Part shown: positions 21,761 through 34,272 of the stretch, piece by piece
Numbering within the stretch: the first letter of the stretch is position 1
Layout: each line of letters begins with the position of its first letter
Assembly: GCF_004027225.2 (NCBI RefSeq)
Contig: NC_044288.2
Span: 21,710,744 to 21,774,743, forward strand
DNA: 64,000 bases
Source: Strigops habroptila
Taxonomy: Eukaryota > Chordata > Aves > Psittaciformes > Psittacidae
Direction: 5' to 3'
Notes under the pieces: model-generated
The model's input: the letters and a program-made list of their open reading frames with translations, nothing else
Databases searched by the model: none
What the model was told of the DNA's origin: nothing
Made by a program: the position numbers and the translations under genes

Positions 21761-24700
21761 CACCCAGCCCGCCTCCCGCTGCCGGTCCCTCCTACAGCCC
21801 AACCCTCCGGCCCCCATCCCTGCCCCGTCCTGACCCTTCCTCGGCATCACCCTGCCCCTGGCCCGGCTGCCCCGTGGCCTGCCCCTCAGCCAGGCTCTGC
21901 CCTCCTTTGGGGGCTGCATCCTCCCTGCTCACCCCTCGTGCTCCTTCTCTCACCTTCCCAGTGGAGGCCCTGCTCCCCACATGCGTTGCCATGGGGGAAC
22001 CAGACTCCCCTGAGACCCACATCCCAAGGCTGCACAGCTGAGGGAGATGTTTGAAGTTCTCAGGTGCATTGGGCTCTATCTGCTCTTCCTGCCTCTGGCC
22101 ACACACAAGAGGAGGTATTCATCCTGGCCTAGAACCAGGCAGGGTGCAGGTGCTGCCAGATTGGCGAAAACAGGCTAAAATGCCCATGTTTATGAAGCGA
22201 CGGGGGGGCTGGCGCTGGGGCTGGCTGGGTGAAATGCTGGGAATACAAACCCCTGCCTTGCGCTGCAGGGATGCTGGGGATGCAGCACCCACCCCACTGC
22301 TGCTGCCCCATCATGAGAGTGGAATGGGCTGAGGGGCAGGGTGGCAGCAGGGTCTGGGTGGCAGGGGGACATCAGGGGGTTTCTCTCCTACAAGGAGCCT
22401 GTGCTTTCACCGCGGGCTGACCTGGCTGCCTTTAACGCAATGCTTTCGCAAGAGCCGCAGTGGGGCTGGCAGTTAGTGCAGCTCTGCTCTTACCCAACCT
22501 TGCACACAGCATGTCCGAGGGTGGTATCTCACAATACCCTTCAGCCCTTCTCTGGTCCTGATGCTGAGGCTCCGACTCCCCTTAAACCAACTCAAGCTGC
22601 TCCTTCCCTGCCCCAACAATATCCCCAAAAGCCATTGCAGGGGCTGGGAGCTGCGGGAGGCCCTGCTGTGGGAAGTCCACCCTTACAAGCCTCTGTGCGT
22701 GCAACTAGAAGTGAAAGGGCAGCTTCTCCTTATCACAGGCTTGCTCCTACAAAGCAGAAGCAGAATTCAGCATGAATCTGCATGGCTTTTGCCTTCCTCA
22801 CCCTTCCCCACCAGCTGCTCCAGTGGTGGGTGATGTCCCTGGGGCTGGGGACAGCATTTGTGGCCCCATGGACCACCCCTGTGGGTGAGGTGTGGAGACA
22901 GGGTGCACGGGGACCCTAGGGGTGTGCAGCGACCCTCTGATCCTGCCCTACTGACTCTGCCATCCCCCTGGGCTCCCACCTCTGTTGTTTGGCTGAACAC
23001 AAGCACTGGTGCTCAAGGGAAGGTTGCTGATGTCTGCAGTGTGAGTGGCTGGAGGGGCAGAGCAAAGGGTGCCGGTGGCACTGGTGGCACTGGGGTGCCA
23101 TCACTTCCATCGCGCTGTGCTGGGGCACTAGCACCAGTGAAACACACTCCTGCAAGGGGCCAGATCCTGGCTCACTGCTCTTCAGCACCCTGAAGCATCT
23201 CTACAGACCCCTCATAACCTGCTGTGGAGAGCAGTGCTCATCCCCATGTACCAGGAGGGCAGAGATAGGCTGCTGGGAGGGAAATGTATGAGGGTGGAAG
23301 GGACACCCCGGGACACCCCCAGAGTGGCAAGTCGCAGTCCCATCCTGTGGCCAAGTGTGACCACGAGTTCCCACAACCCACATCCTGATGGCTGCTGGCA
23401 GGCCAGTTCAGCACAGAAAACCTTCTCCCCTCATCCTTTCTCCCTCCACAGTCACCTAAGTGCCAGGACTGGGGCTCGGTTTCCCTGGCAGGGGGAAAAT
23501 TGCTGCTCAAACACCCAGCACCCGGTTCCCAATGGGAACTGCCCAGCTGGAGCTGGGATATACCTCACCCATGGGACCACCAGGGATCCAGACAGCTGGA
23601 ACAGGGGGAATGGGGCACAGCAGAACACCAGGCCTCAGGGTCCCGGTGTGGGTGGTGCGGCTGAGAGTTGCCCAAGACGTATCCATGAGCTCAGGCGGTG
23701 CAAAGCATGAGATGAGGGTGCTGAGGCGCTGGCACAGGGTGCCCAGAGAAGCTGTGGCTGCCCCATCCCTGGCAGTGTTCAAGGCCAGGTTGGACACAGG
23801 GGCTTGGAGCAACCTGCTCTAGTGGAAGGTGTCCCTGCCTGTGGCAGGGGCTTGGAACTGAAGGAGTTTTAAGGCCCCTTCCAACCCAAACCAGGCTGGG
23901 ATTCTGTGATCCCGGGCATGCAGTCTCATCCTCCCCCAATCAGGGTGTGTTTGACACTGGGGGCACTGGAGTGGGCCGCAGTTGTGTGCGGGCAGAATGG
24001 GGGGCCCACACCATGCTCCCCCTGACCCCTATCCATTGGGTGCTGGCTGACATCACCGCCTCCGGGCTAATCTCTTGTCCAGCAGCAGCTTCCCGTTTCC
24101 TTTCCAATCTCTGGAATGGCTTGTCTCTGCTTGGGGCCAGCAGGAAAGGCTGCCCAGATGGGGCTGCAGCCCCTGTGTGTGTCTGCCCATGTCCCACTGG
24201 GCTGTGGACCACCCATGAGGGCACACAGGGGGCTCCGGTCCCCTCACACACTGCCTGCTTATCCCTCCCTCAGGCACTCCGGGATACCAGCACACTGCTG
24301 CTTTCCTCTTTGTGCCACAGGAAACCCAGCAGTGTCACAGGGAAGAAATCACCATGCTGAGGGTCCAGCACCCCACAGGGTCTGGGGCAGCCCCACTCCC
24401 CTGTACCACAGGTTTCACCCTGCTCCCTGGCCAGGGTGATGCTGGGGACCAGGACCTGGATGTAGATCAGTGCTGGATGTGGACCAGGGTCCCTGCCACC
24501 CCAGTGTCCCTTGTCCTCTCCATGCGCTCGATGTCACCACCAACCTGGATGTCTTGAGCATCATCCTGGGCCGGGATGTCACTCTCTGCACAGCCTTCCC
24601 TGAGGCTGGTGGGAGCGGGGACTCAGGCAGCAGCTCCTCACACCTACTCTGAGATGGCTAAAGATAGCTGCAGCCTGGCTGCTGCTGAGAAACCTCTGGG

Positions 24701-25930
24701 GAATGAGGAGAGAGGAGGCTCTTCCTGCAGCACTGAGGCTGTGCGGGGTGCTCTCCACTCCAGCACCCTGCAGGCTCGGGGTGCCAGGGGGCTATGCCCC
24801 ACTAGAGCAGCACCCAGGGGTGTTTCTGCCCATTGCTGTGTCCATGGTTCCCTGCCCAGCTCTACCACAAAGTGTTACTGGGGCTATTTGGGGCTGGGAT
24901 GTGTTAAAATCCTCCCTGCTGTGGGTGCCCTCCCTCTGCTGACATGGTGGGAGCAGCACAGGGCAGGGAGGGACTGAGCCCCGTGTGCTGTGAGGGGGGA
25001 GTTGCACATCCCCAGCCCTGGAGTGTTCCACATCTTCCCTGCAGAGACGGCTCCTCGCCCCTGCTCTGCTTGTGCTGCCAGCCCAGCTGCAAGCCGTGGG
25101 AGCTGCTGCCTTGATGGACTCCTCTCTCTTCCCCAGCACATGTGTGGGTGATGTCCCCATGGACCAGCACATATGCAGGACATATGTGACCTTATGGGGC
25201 AGCTAAAGGCAGACAGTGAGCATCCGTGGCAGGGATGCTGGGATGGGGGTCTGAACGAACTGGGGAGGAGAAGGACAAGGTGGGGGGGAAGCAAGCACAG
25301 GGCAGCAGCTCTCACAGCTCAGGGTGGGATCACAGGGGCTTGGGGTGACCAGGAATGTGAAGCTGAGTCGGTCAGAAGGGTCCCAAAAGACACAGTGGCT
25401 CTGTGGATGCTGCTGGGGGGTCATCCCCCCCATTGCCTAGGCTCACCATGTCTGCCGTGTCCTGGCCATGTCCCTGTCCCCTGGTCTTTACCTTGCTGGG
25501 ACAGATCTGGAGCTGAGCCTCTCAGCACCATCAGCAGTGACAGCCCCGTTTGCATTGGCCTTGCACAGATCAGGATTAAACCCACGTGGGGCAGGAGCCC
25601 AGCAGCTGCAGGCAGCCCTGGAGCACAGGGGCGAGCGGATGGATGGAAAACCCAGCTCTTGTCAGTGTATTCCCCAGCGCTGTCTGTCTAGACTCACTTC
25701 CCGTTGTCCGGTGGAAGCTGCCCCGTGCCCATGCACACTCACATGGGTGTGCAGGGCGCAGCACCCACCTCTTCTGCCCCATCACCAGCCACCTCGCTCT
25801 CTGCTGAGCATCCCCCCTGGGTGCTGGGGCTCTGTGGCTGGCCTGGCCCTCCTGTCTGACCAGGATCTAGTGCTGGACAGCCCCAGGGAGGGCTCGGTGC
25901 CAGCACCATCCTGGGCCAGCCCAAAGCTGT
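21761..25930. other. Intergenic region between ARAP3 and the STARD10-like gene
   Basis: About 4 kb separates the ARAP3 promoter block from the STARD10-like poly(A) signal. Apart from one CR1 tail (23695-23914) I see no repeat, RNA gene or exon. A long + strand open frame at 21281-22054 is a by-product of CpG/GC-rich sequence. Confidence 0.6.
23695..23914 (+). mobile_element. CR1 LINE 3' fragment
   Basis: The conserved CR1 3' region is present: GTGCTGAGGCGCTGGCACAG, the GAAGCTGTGGCTGCCCCATC block and TTCCAACCCAAACCA, followed by a remnant ATTCTGTGAT tail. The element is 5'-truncated. Confidence 0.9.
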
Positions 25931-25950
25931 CTTGTGCACACAGCAACCCC

Positions 25951-25956
25951 TTTATT
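25951..25956 (-). terminator. Poly(A) signal of the STARD10-like gene
   Basis: TTTATT on the + strand is AATAAA on the gene strand, about 670 bases past the STARD10-like stop codon. It is the first such hexamer downstream. Confidence 0.65.
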
Positions 25957-26624
25957 GTTGTGCCAGAAACCACAGCAGCGGCAAACACCGAGAGAGTGGG
26001 GACAGAGGCTGCCGAGACCCCACTGCCAGGACAAGCCCCCCCAACACCACTGGGAAAGGGGTCCCCAGAGCCAGCTGGGCTAGAGCCAGCCTCGGAGGTG
26101 AGCCTGATACCCAGGAGAGGACCTGGGAGCGCTCCCTGAGATAGGGGGGTCACACTAAAACTGAGGGGACTTGGTGGGCTGAAGTGGGTCCAGCCTGATG
26201 GTGGGGCTGTCAGAGCTGGAGCACAGGCCAGAGAGGCTTAGTGCAAGCCCTGTGCTGCAGCAAAGCCTGGGCAGGACCCCCATAGATCCCCCTACTTCTG
26301 GACCTTTGAGGGGCACCCCTAGAAGGTCTTACAGTGGCAAAGGTATATCCTGGTGCCAGGAAAGCTCCTACCCACCCCCTGAAGGGCTCCCCCTCTCTCT
26401 GCCCAGCCTCTCCTTGGGGCTCCCGCTCCCACTTCCAGCTTTATGTCCTGCATGGGGACATCATTTCCCATGGGACAGTACCTTGCAGCACTGCTAAGGG
26501 GGTCTATGGTGAAGGAGTTGGGGAGCAGACATGACTACTGGGGTGCAGGGGGCCAAATCCCCACCCGTGCCCCCCCCCCGCTGCCAAGCCTCGGTCACGA
26601 GGGGGTCCCCTGTGCGGTGAGGGC

Positions 26625-29600
26625 TCAAGCCTCATGGTCACTGGTGCTCAGGTGGTCCTCGGGCAGCCCGGTCTCATCGATGTTCTCCAGCGAGTCGGCG
26701 TGCTGCACCGAGAGCTCGGCCAGGCTGACACTGGGCAGCGTGTTCTGCTCCGGGTACACCCAGGGCTTGTACCCGGGGTCGTGCTTGCGTTTCCACTCCG
26801 GGTACTTCAGCCCAGCCTTGTAGATCTTCTTCATTGCCTGTGGGCAGAGCGGGACCAGCCCACCACAGTGCCCCAGGTCCCCACTGGGGATGGAGCCACC
26901 CTGGTCTGCAGGCACAGCTCCCATCTGCCCCATTACTTGCTTTTTGGGGGTGCTTGGAGGGGATGGGGGCTTAGTGGTGGCTTGGACTACACAGACCTGC
27001 AAGCCCTGGGTCACCCAGCACCCATCCTGCGAGGTCTGGGTCACCAGCATCCATCCTGCCCCTACCTAGGGGCTACTTCAGGGCAGCTCATCCCTGATAC
27101 CCCTGCATCCCACCAACGGCCACGCACCCTGCTTACCTTTGGTGCCACAAACTGGGAGACACGGTTCACCACCCACTTTGGCAGCGACCCTGCAAGAGCC
27201 CAAAGCCCCATCGCTCAGGCGATCTGGGCCCTGCACAGCACCCTGTGCCAGACTCAGCACCCCCCAGCACTGATGGCTGTGCCCTGGGAGGTGACCCGCT
27301 TCTTCCCTGGGTTGTCCCCGCTTCCCTTTGGTGATGGAGAGCCACAGTGGGTGAGCTCTGGGGGTACAATGGGGGGCATGGTGCACCTTCCCCTCCTGCT
27401 GGCACTCACCACGAGGGTCCACCTGGGTGAGATAATAGAGGATGCAGGCACCGGTGCCGTTCGCCTTGATGAGGTAACCTGTCTGCAGGGACACGGCTCT
27501 CACAAAATCCTTCCGGGGGGGGTATTTCTGCAGAGAGACCCCGTGCACCTCAGAGCCTGCCCCAGCCGCTGCCCAGCCCTGCCTGTGCCTGCTGGCACCA
27601 GCACCCTGCCAGCGCTGGAGCTCACCGGGTGCTTGACGCTGTAGTTGATGATCATGTAGTCATTGCCCAGGGGCAGCCAGGAGCGCAGGGTGACGAAATC
27701 CCTGTTCTTCAGCGGGCTCGGGCATTTCCCTGCGGATAGACCCTGTTACATCCCAACCCATTGCCTCTCGTGGCCCCGTAGCCATGCACGGTGCTGTGGG
27801 GTCAGGGAGGGGGTCCCCAGGAGCTGCTCACAGGAGTAGTATCCCACGTCAGCATTCACCGTCAGGCGCCCGATGTCGTAGGTCTCGATCATGTTCGAGT
27901 CCCATTTCTTGCGGTAGTCGGTGTCGTGCAGCACGTCATAGAGTGTCTCGGCAGGGACGTCCTTGCAGGAGATGCGAGTCTGGGGGGGTGACAGGCAGTG
28001 GGGCAGGGGTGCAGCACCCACCCCAGAGCACAGAGCAGCGCCTGTCTGGGGATGAGGACTTCAGGCTGTTCCTGTGTGCGGTGGCATGTCCCCGTGCTGC
28101 TGTAAACCCATGTACACGTGTGCCATGGAGGATGCTCTGCACACACACGGTGCAGGGCATGTCCCAGCTTCAGGACAGCCCAGGGTAGCCAGAAGGTACC
28201 CAGTGGGTAGAAGGACCCTCTGCTCTCAAACGGAGCTGCTTGGAGGTCTAGGCTCGGCTGCCTGGGCACCCCGAACCCAAACCTGCTCAAGCACAGGGAT
28301 GCTCCTGCCCCGGCATGGTGGTTTTGGTGTGGGGTCCAGCCCAGGGGGGTTGGTGGGGCCCCGGCTGTAACCGGAGCCGTGGAGCTGCCCGACCCGGCAG
28401 CGAGTGCATTATTGATGAGCTGGCCGCTAGGTGCCGGGAGGAGGGAGATGTCATCTGCTCCTCGTTAGAGGCCTTGCATCTTTGATGAGGTGCTCAGCGC
28501 TGGTGGGTAACTGGAGATGCCCCTCTGAGCGTGGCAGGTCCCATCAATCTCGGGCAAGCGTTCCCCGATGGCCCCGGTGACGGTTTCTGCCCCGTGTACT
28601 GGACTCGTGCCCAGGGCAGGCTTGGAGATGTGCTGCAGCCCCCGGGGCACCAGGGAGTAGAGTGTGGGAGCACCCAGCCCCCTCGTCTGACCCCCAAGCC
28701 CCATGCTGTGCAGCTCAGCTCATGGGTGGCATCCTCCATCCTGCGTTTTGGGAAGGGTCCCAAACCCATGCACCATGCCCAGGCCCTCTCCAGATCAGGG
28801 AAAAACCACATCAAGGAGGTATTCCTTGCAATGAACCAGGGTGATGGTGCTCAGGCACCCCAAACCTGCCTCTCTATGGGGCTTGGTGGTGGCAAGGGGG
28901 GTACAACTGCACCCCCGCTGCTGGGCTGTGCGTGTTTGACCTTGGCTGGACTTCGTGAGGTTCCTGCCAGGAGCAGCTTTGTCTCCAGCATGTCAAGTGC
29001 TCTCCACGCTTCAGTGCTGCACACACTGCAGACTTGCTGATGGGGCACTCGATCCCGTTATCCCAGTAACAGGGTGGGATCCAGCAACTGGCCACCATTC
29101 AGACCGTGCACTGCTGCCCACCATGCTGTGAGCCTGGTGCTGAGCTGGTTTTCTACCCACCTCATCATCGGCTTCTCCAGTCCAGATTCCATCAATGTGG
29201 TGATGAGGGCACTATGGGAAACCCTGCCAAAGGTTTTACTAAAGTCAAAGTACGGGGCTTTCACTGTTCTCCCCACACCCAGCCAGCCAGTCCTCTCATT
29301 GCCGGAGGCAATCAGCTGGTCTACCATGATTTGCCCTTGGTAGGTCCCTGCTGCTATCAGCACTGCCCTTGTCCTTCAGGACATGGCTTTCAGAAGAATC
29401 TTCTCCATCCCATCCAGGCCATAGTGCCCTGGAGCATCCTTCTTGCCCTTCTGGAAGATGAATGTGACATTTGCCTCTTCCCAGTTATCAGGGACCTCCT
29501 GCAGTCACCAGGACTTTTCAAAGAGACATTGACCAGCACCTCCCGGGTGCATCCTGCCTGGTCCTGTGGACTTGTGCATGCCCAACTGGCTTAAGTGCTC

Positions 29601-31091
29601 CCTGATCCTAGCCCAAAAGCTCTTCCCTGGCCCACAGCAGCAAGGCAGGATGCATTACAGCTACACCTCTGTAAGGAGTGCTGCTCCTCCTCCTCACCTT
29701 GCCCTGAAGGGCCTCCCTCCATGGCAGCACCGCAATCATCGTGTGCCCAGCTCCACCTTGTGTCTGCCCAGCCGCAGGCCCGTGAGCTGGGCTTGCAGTT
29801 ACTCTGTGGCCAGGAGAGCAGCGCAAGAGCCTCCTCCAGCATAGTGTACCCCAGACACCCCCACCACCTCCCCATGCTGTTCAGGTCATAGTAACCCTTC
29901 CCTGACACTCCTAGTTGACAGCTCTCTTTGTCAAGCTGGCTGTCCCATAGGTAAGATGCTCCTGTCCTACTTGCTTGGGCAGATCCCATCCCTGCCCAGC
30001 AGCCCTGAGCCTCGGTGACCAGAAAAGCCAAAGCCCTGCCCGTGACACCAGTCATTGACCCGCAGGATGATCACACCCAAGGCTTACCCTGTAATGGGGC
30101 TCCCTTGCCCCCAGCACCCTGTAACCACTCTTGATGACCTCAGGGTCACCTGCCAGCGTCACTGGTGCCATATAGAGGAGCAATAAGGTATAACAACCTG
30201 AGGGATGGTTGAACCTCATCTCAGATCCATTCTGGAGGTGAGGAAGGAATTGTTTACAATGAGGGTGCTGAGGTGCTGGCACAGGGTGCCCAGAGAAGCT
30301 GTGGCTGCCCCATCCCTGGCAGTGTTCAAGGCCAGGTTGGACACAGGGGCTTGGAGCAACCTGCTCTAGTGGAAGGTGTCCCTGCTCATTGCAGGGGCCT
30401 TGGACTAGATGACCTTTAAAGTCCCTTCCAACCCAAACTATTCTATGATTCTATGATCCAGCCCCTGGCAAGCAACAAACACCCTAAGACAGCACATGGG
30501 AGCTCTTAAACTCTCCAAGATGCTCCCCCAGTGCAGGATGCCAGGGATGCACCCCAGGATGGTGTGGCTGGGGGAGAGGCACCAGGGAGGCATCCCGTCA
30601 GCCTGTCTCATGCTCGGGGGCTCCCAGCAAGGCCATCTCTATAACGTAATCGATCCTGGGGCCTTCCCTCCTGTGTCTGGATCAAGGGCAGCCGCAACGT
30701 GAGCCCACATGCGTGCATGGTAGGATGCTGCAGCGGCATCCCTGCAGGTCGAGAGGCTAAAGCCACAGGACAGGAAGCATCAGCCCTGGCGTTCAGGGCA
30801 GGAACACCCCCAGGCAGGCTGGACCAGGGTGCTGTGCACCCCCAGGATGGGCCAGCACCCAGGGACCCTCGGGTGCAGCTGAGGTAAGGAAGGGCTGTGG
30901 TCCCACAGCTGCAGGTGATTGCTTACCTTGATTTTCTGCACAGTGCAGCTTTCCTCCTGGCCCTGACTCCACACGGTCACGCCAGCCTTGTTATACCGAC
31001 AGTGCCAGCCCTCCAGGCTCTCGCACTGATCCCTGAAGGAGCTGAAGTCGGAGTCATCCGGGATATAAACCATCTCCCCTCCTTTGGACAT
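26625..31091 (-). CDS. STARD10-like START-domain phospholipid transfer protein
   Basis: STARD10 proteins carry phosphatidylcholine and phosphatidylethanolamine between membranes. Six coding exons fit in phase: 30927-31091, 27832-27979, 27626-27729, 27410-27527, 27137-27189, 26625-26837, totalling 801 nt (266 aa; human STARD10 has 291). The START domain covers about residues 10-225. Landmarks are VPAETLYDVLHD, YRKKWDSNMIET, LTVNADVGYYSW, LKNRDFVTLRSWLP, SVKHPKYPPRKD and LPKWVVNR. The C-terminal LSVQHADSLENIDE block is shared with STARD10. The N-terminal exon is only about half identical to human STARD10 and the tail is different and shorter. Together with the location beside ARAP3 rather than ARAP1, this suggests a paralogue, not STARD10 itself. 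The only in-frame ATG before the domain is at 31089-31091. Poly(A) signal at 25951-25956. Confidence 0.93.
29035..29635 (-). mobile_element. CR1 LINE ORF2 (reverse transcriptase) remnant
   Basis: On the - strand the frame around 29100-29290 reads YFDFSKTFGRVSHSALI and MMRWVENQLSTR, matching the CR1 reverse-transcriptase blocks around DFSKAFDTVSH and RWIENWL. The right part (CCTGTGGACTTGTGCATG, GGCTTAAGTGCTCCCTGA on the + strand) matches more 5' ORF2 sequence in order. It is broken by stops and has no 3' tail. It lies in intron 1 of the STARD10-like gene, on the gene's own strand. Confidence 0.85.
29640..30225. other. Intron 1 of the STARD10-like gene, unassigned segment
   Basis: This lies between two CR1 fragments. 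It contains no exon-like element I can support. It may include further decayed CR1, since several phrases look repeat-derived. Confidence 0.4.
30228..30457 (+). mobile_element. CR1 LINE 3' end with octamer tail
   Basis: The 3' region of the same CR1 subtype as at 23.7 kb, ending in AACTATTCTATGATTCTATGAT. The intact octamer tail marks a true 3' end. It is antisense to the host STARD10-like gene, in intron 1. Confidence 0.95.
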
Positions 31092-31154
31092 GGGGCTGCG
31101 CTGCCGGACCCAGGGCGCGGGCACTTGGCTGCAGGCAGGCTCCTTCTGCCTCAC

Positions 31155-31720
31155 CTCCCGGGGAAACCCAGCTCTGCCCTTGAGCTCTGCCTCGCCGGGT
31201 GCCTGCTGCAGCTCACATCATCCTCCGAGCCCTCAGCCCGTGCCCCTGCAGTGGGCACCGGCTGCCCAGGCACCCGGGATGGGCAGAGACCTCCAGGCAC
31301 CCCGGAGCAGCGGGGAGGAAGGCTCCGCGCCTGTAGTTGCTATCGCAGCTGCTGGAAGCTCGGATGTCTTCTCCGGCTGGCTCCCAGGATCACATTTCTC
31401 CCCGGCTGGCTGTCAGCTCCTCTATTATTCAGCAGGTAGCAGCCTGCAGGTGACTCGGCTTTCAGGGCAGAGCTGCCCCTGGCCCCCCGAGCCCCCCAGC
31501 CCCGCCGGCCCCTCGCCTCACGCTGGCAATCTCTGTGCCTGACTTTGCAGCACCGGCTCGCTGATGGGATCAGCTGATCACCTGCCTGGAGCAGCAGCCG
31601 GGCCTCCAGCAGCGCGGCGGAAGCGATGGGCAGCAGCATCAGCAGGATGCGGGCTAGCGGGGAGCCCGGCCTGCCTGCGGTGGGGCCGCGATCCAGTGCA
31701 CAGCAGCCTGGTGCTCAGGG
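31155..31720 (-). promoter_or_regulatory. GC-rich 5' flank and probable promoter of the STARD10-like gene
   Basis: GC-rich sequence with scattered CpG (CCCCGCCGGCCCCTCGCC, CAGCGCGGCGGAAGCG) lies just upstream of the first coding exon. On the gene strand GGGAG/GTGAGG at 31155/31154 resembles a donor, so an upstream 5'-UTR exon is possible, but I see no strong acceptor before the ATG. Exact start unknown. Confidence 0.4.
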
Positions 31721-33985
31721 TGGCCTGGGTCTGGGGGGAGGCTTTGCAGGTGGGGAGGTTGCCTCTCACTGGGCTCGGCAGGATCCTGGTGATGCTGGTG
31801 GGAAGGGATCGCTGGGGGTCTCTAGCCCACCCTCCTCCTTGGAGCAGAAACACCACCAGCACAGTGTAAGGTGACCCATGGCTTTAACCAGCTGTGACTT
31901 GAAGGATGGGCTTGCCCCATGCCCCTGGTGGCATGTCTCACGTGCACAACCTCCCCAGGAATAAAAAAGAGTATTTCCTACGGTCCTACCTGAAGCTGCA
32001 ATTAGTTCTCATTGTCCTTTGTTACATCTCATTTTGGCTGTTGTCCTTGGTTACTCCCTACCAAGACAGATGGCTCCATCTCCAGGTAGCTGCATGCTTG
32101 TAGATCCCTCCTGTAGCCCCAGGCCCCAGCCCTGCCAGCAGCAAATGCTGGTCCCTCTCCAGCTCCTCCACCTCCTCCTGAATTGGGGGCCCCTGTCTCA
32201 GGCTGCTGGCCCCACTACTCCTCATGTCACCCAGGATGTAGCTTGTCCCATTTGTTCAGCCTCTTCCCATGACTTTGGGTCCTGGTTTGTGTTGTCCCAA
32301 CTTTGTAGTCCCTTGGGGTCCACCTGGGCTGAAGCTCTGTGTTCGCTGCACACCCATTCCTCCCAGTTTAGCCTCACCTGCAAGGCAAGGGTGCACTTCT
32401 CATCAACCCTCTGCTGATGATGTGGGACTGACCCTGGGGTACCCCACTTGAGACCAGCTGAGCATCAAGGCATGCGCAAAACCTCATGGAAGGGAGAGCA
32501 GGGAGGAAGCTGGAGAGCTGCAGAGCTCACAGAGCCTTGCCTAAGGAGGAAGGCTGCCTGCAGCTCTCCATGCTGCAGCACGGTGGGCTGAGCAGCTCCT
32601 CCATGCACACCAGCTCATCCTGGGGCTGTGTTTCACAGCTTGGGTTGCTCTGGGTGCCATGGTCACCACCAGCGAGGCAGAGCTGCCAAGAGCCACGCTT
32701 GGCTGAAGAACTGCCGCAGTGGGCAGGAAGCAGCAGATCCTGAGCTGGGGATGGTGCAGAGGAAAGACCTTGGGGTGGCCTTGGGGCTGTGGAGTAGGGA
32801 GCAAACGGGGCCAGAGGGATGGATGTGTGGGATAAGGTAGAACCCGAGCCTGGGGGCTTTGTAGCTGCAAAGCTCCACAGGGTGAAAGGAGGGAAGACAC
32901 TGCAGTCCTGGGGATGGAGGAGCTCTGTTGGGCTGTGTGGAAAGGAGCACACTGCTTGCCCAGCATCACTGAAGCATGAACCAGCCCTGCTTGGCCACAT
33001 ATTTCTCTGCACCTGAGAGATGGAGCATTTGTCTCCCTGGTTGGACAGGCTGGTTGAATTGAAGGTGCTTTCCTCTCTTCTGCAGCACCCCTGGGTCAGT
33101 GTTCAAGCTGGGTAAGAGTGCAGCCACCCAAGAGCTTGCTGGTCACCATCACATTGCCTGCAAGTTGAACTGAGATGGGTTCCCATCACCCACTTGCCCT
33201 TGCAATCACTCAGGGCTCAAAACAACCCCCTTTGTCACTGTCCTTGGCTCTTTTGGAGCCAGGGTCTGGATGTGAGTGATGCTGCTGGGAAGCTGCACAC
33301 CCCAAGGGAGAGAGGAGGTGACTGTAACAAAAGTAAAGCCACAGGTTAATGTGGCCTTGCCTCTGTCACACCTTTTGTAACTTCTATTCATGAACATTGA
33401 CTATCAAACATCCTGTGGCTGGAGCCACCTTGAGTTTCCAGCCAGGCAATGGCTTCCAGGAGCAATTTTATGGTGTGTCTCCAGGTATAACATTCCCATC
33501 CTCCCCATCTTCCGTTGAGGAAGTGCTTCTCAGCAGCGCTGTGTCTGAACAAGGACTTTCTGGTCCCTTCCTCCTCCTCCTTTCATTCCCCGGGTCACAT
33601 TCCTAAAATCTGCAAGTGTCTTTACAGACCCTAGAGCTGGGATGTGGGATTTCTGCGCTGGGAGTGGGGTTGCAGGTCTGGGATGTGGGTGTTCAGGGCT
33701 CCGTTGACGAGTTTGGGTGCCTGAGCAGGATGAGCTTCCAGCCTCTCCAGAGCTGGAGAAGAGCATCCAATCCAATCTCCCCTGCAGCGACTGCTCCTTC
33801 TCCTCCGAGAATGGGCTTCAACAGGCTTTGCAAATTGAAATGAAAAATGCTTTTCCTACAGAAAATAGTTGTGCTTCGGCTTTATGTGAATCACAGTGCT
33901 AGCTCTCCTCAGGTACTTGGGTTTATCTCCTGGGGAATGAAGAAGACAGGCAGGAGGAAAAGCTAAAGATGGGCTGAGAGTTTCC
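31721..33985. other. Gene-free stretch right of the STARD10-like gene
   Basis: I see no supported gene, RNA or CR1 tail here. A small + strand frame at 31906-32103 has a hydrophobic segment but no other support. Sequence at 33340-33480 and 33830-33900 is relatively AT-rich. Confidence 0.5.
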
Positions 33986-33989
33986 TGGC

Positions 33990-34272
33990 ATGCAGTGACA
34001 AGAAAAGACACAATGGCTTTAACCTGCCAGAGGGGAGATTGAGATGAGCTCTGAGGCAGAAGCTCTTCCCTGTGAGGGTGCTGAGGCGCTGGCACAGGGT
34101 GCCCAGAGGAGCTGTGGCTGCCCCATCCCTGGCAGTGTTCAAGGCCAGGTTGGACACAGGGGCTTGGAGCAACCTGCTCTAGTGGAAGGTGTCCCTGCCC
34201 GTGGCAGGGGGTTGGAACTGGAGGAGCTTTAAGGTCCGTTCCAAACCAAACCAGGCTGGGATTCTGTGACCC
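33990..34272 (+). mobile_element. CR1 LINE 3' fragment
   Basis: It extends further 5' than most copies (AATGGCTTTAACCTGCCAGA, GGGGAGATTGAGATGAGC) and runs through the GTGCTGAGGCGCTGGCACAG block to GGCTGGGATTCTGTGA. Confidence 0.93.

Noticed and set aside
21281-22054. 257-codon open frame on the + strand
   Set aside because: It lies antisense to the predicted ARAP3 first exon in CpG-rich DNA, where stops are rare. The product is low-complexity Pro/Ala/Gln.
29591-30055. 154-codon frame on the - strand
   Set aside because: It lies inside an intron beside CR1 remnants, with a composition unlike a protein and no domain.
31906-32103. Small + strand frame with a transmembrane-like segment
   Set aside because: There is a single 65-codon frame, no homology I recognise, no splice signals and no promoter context.
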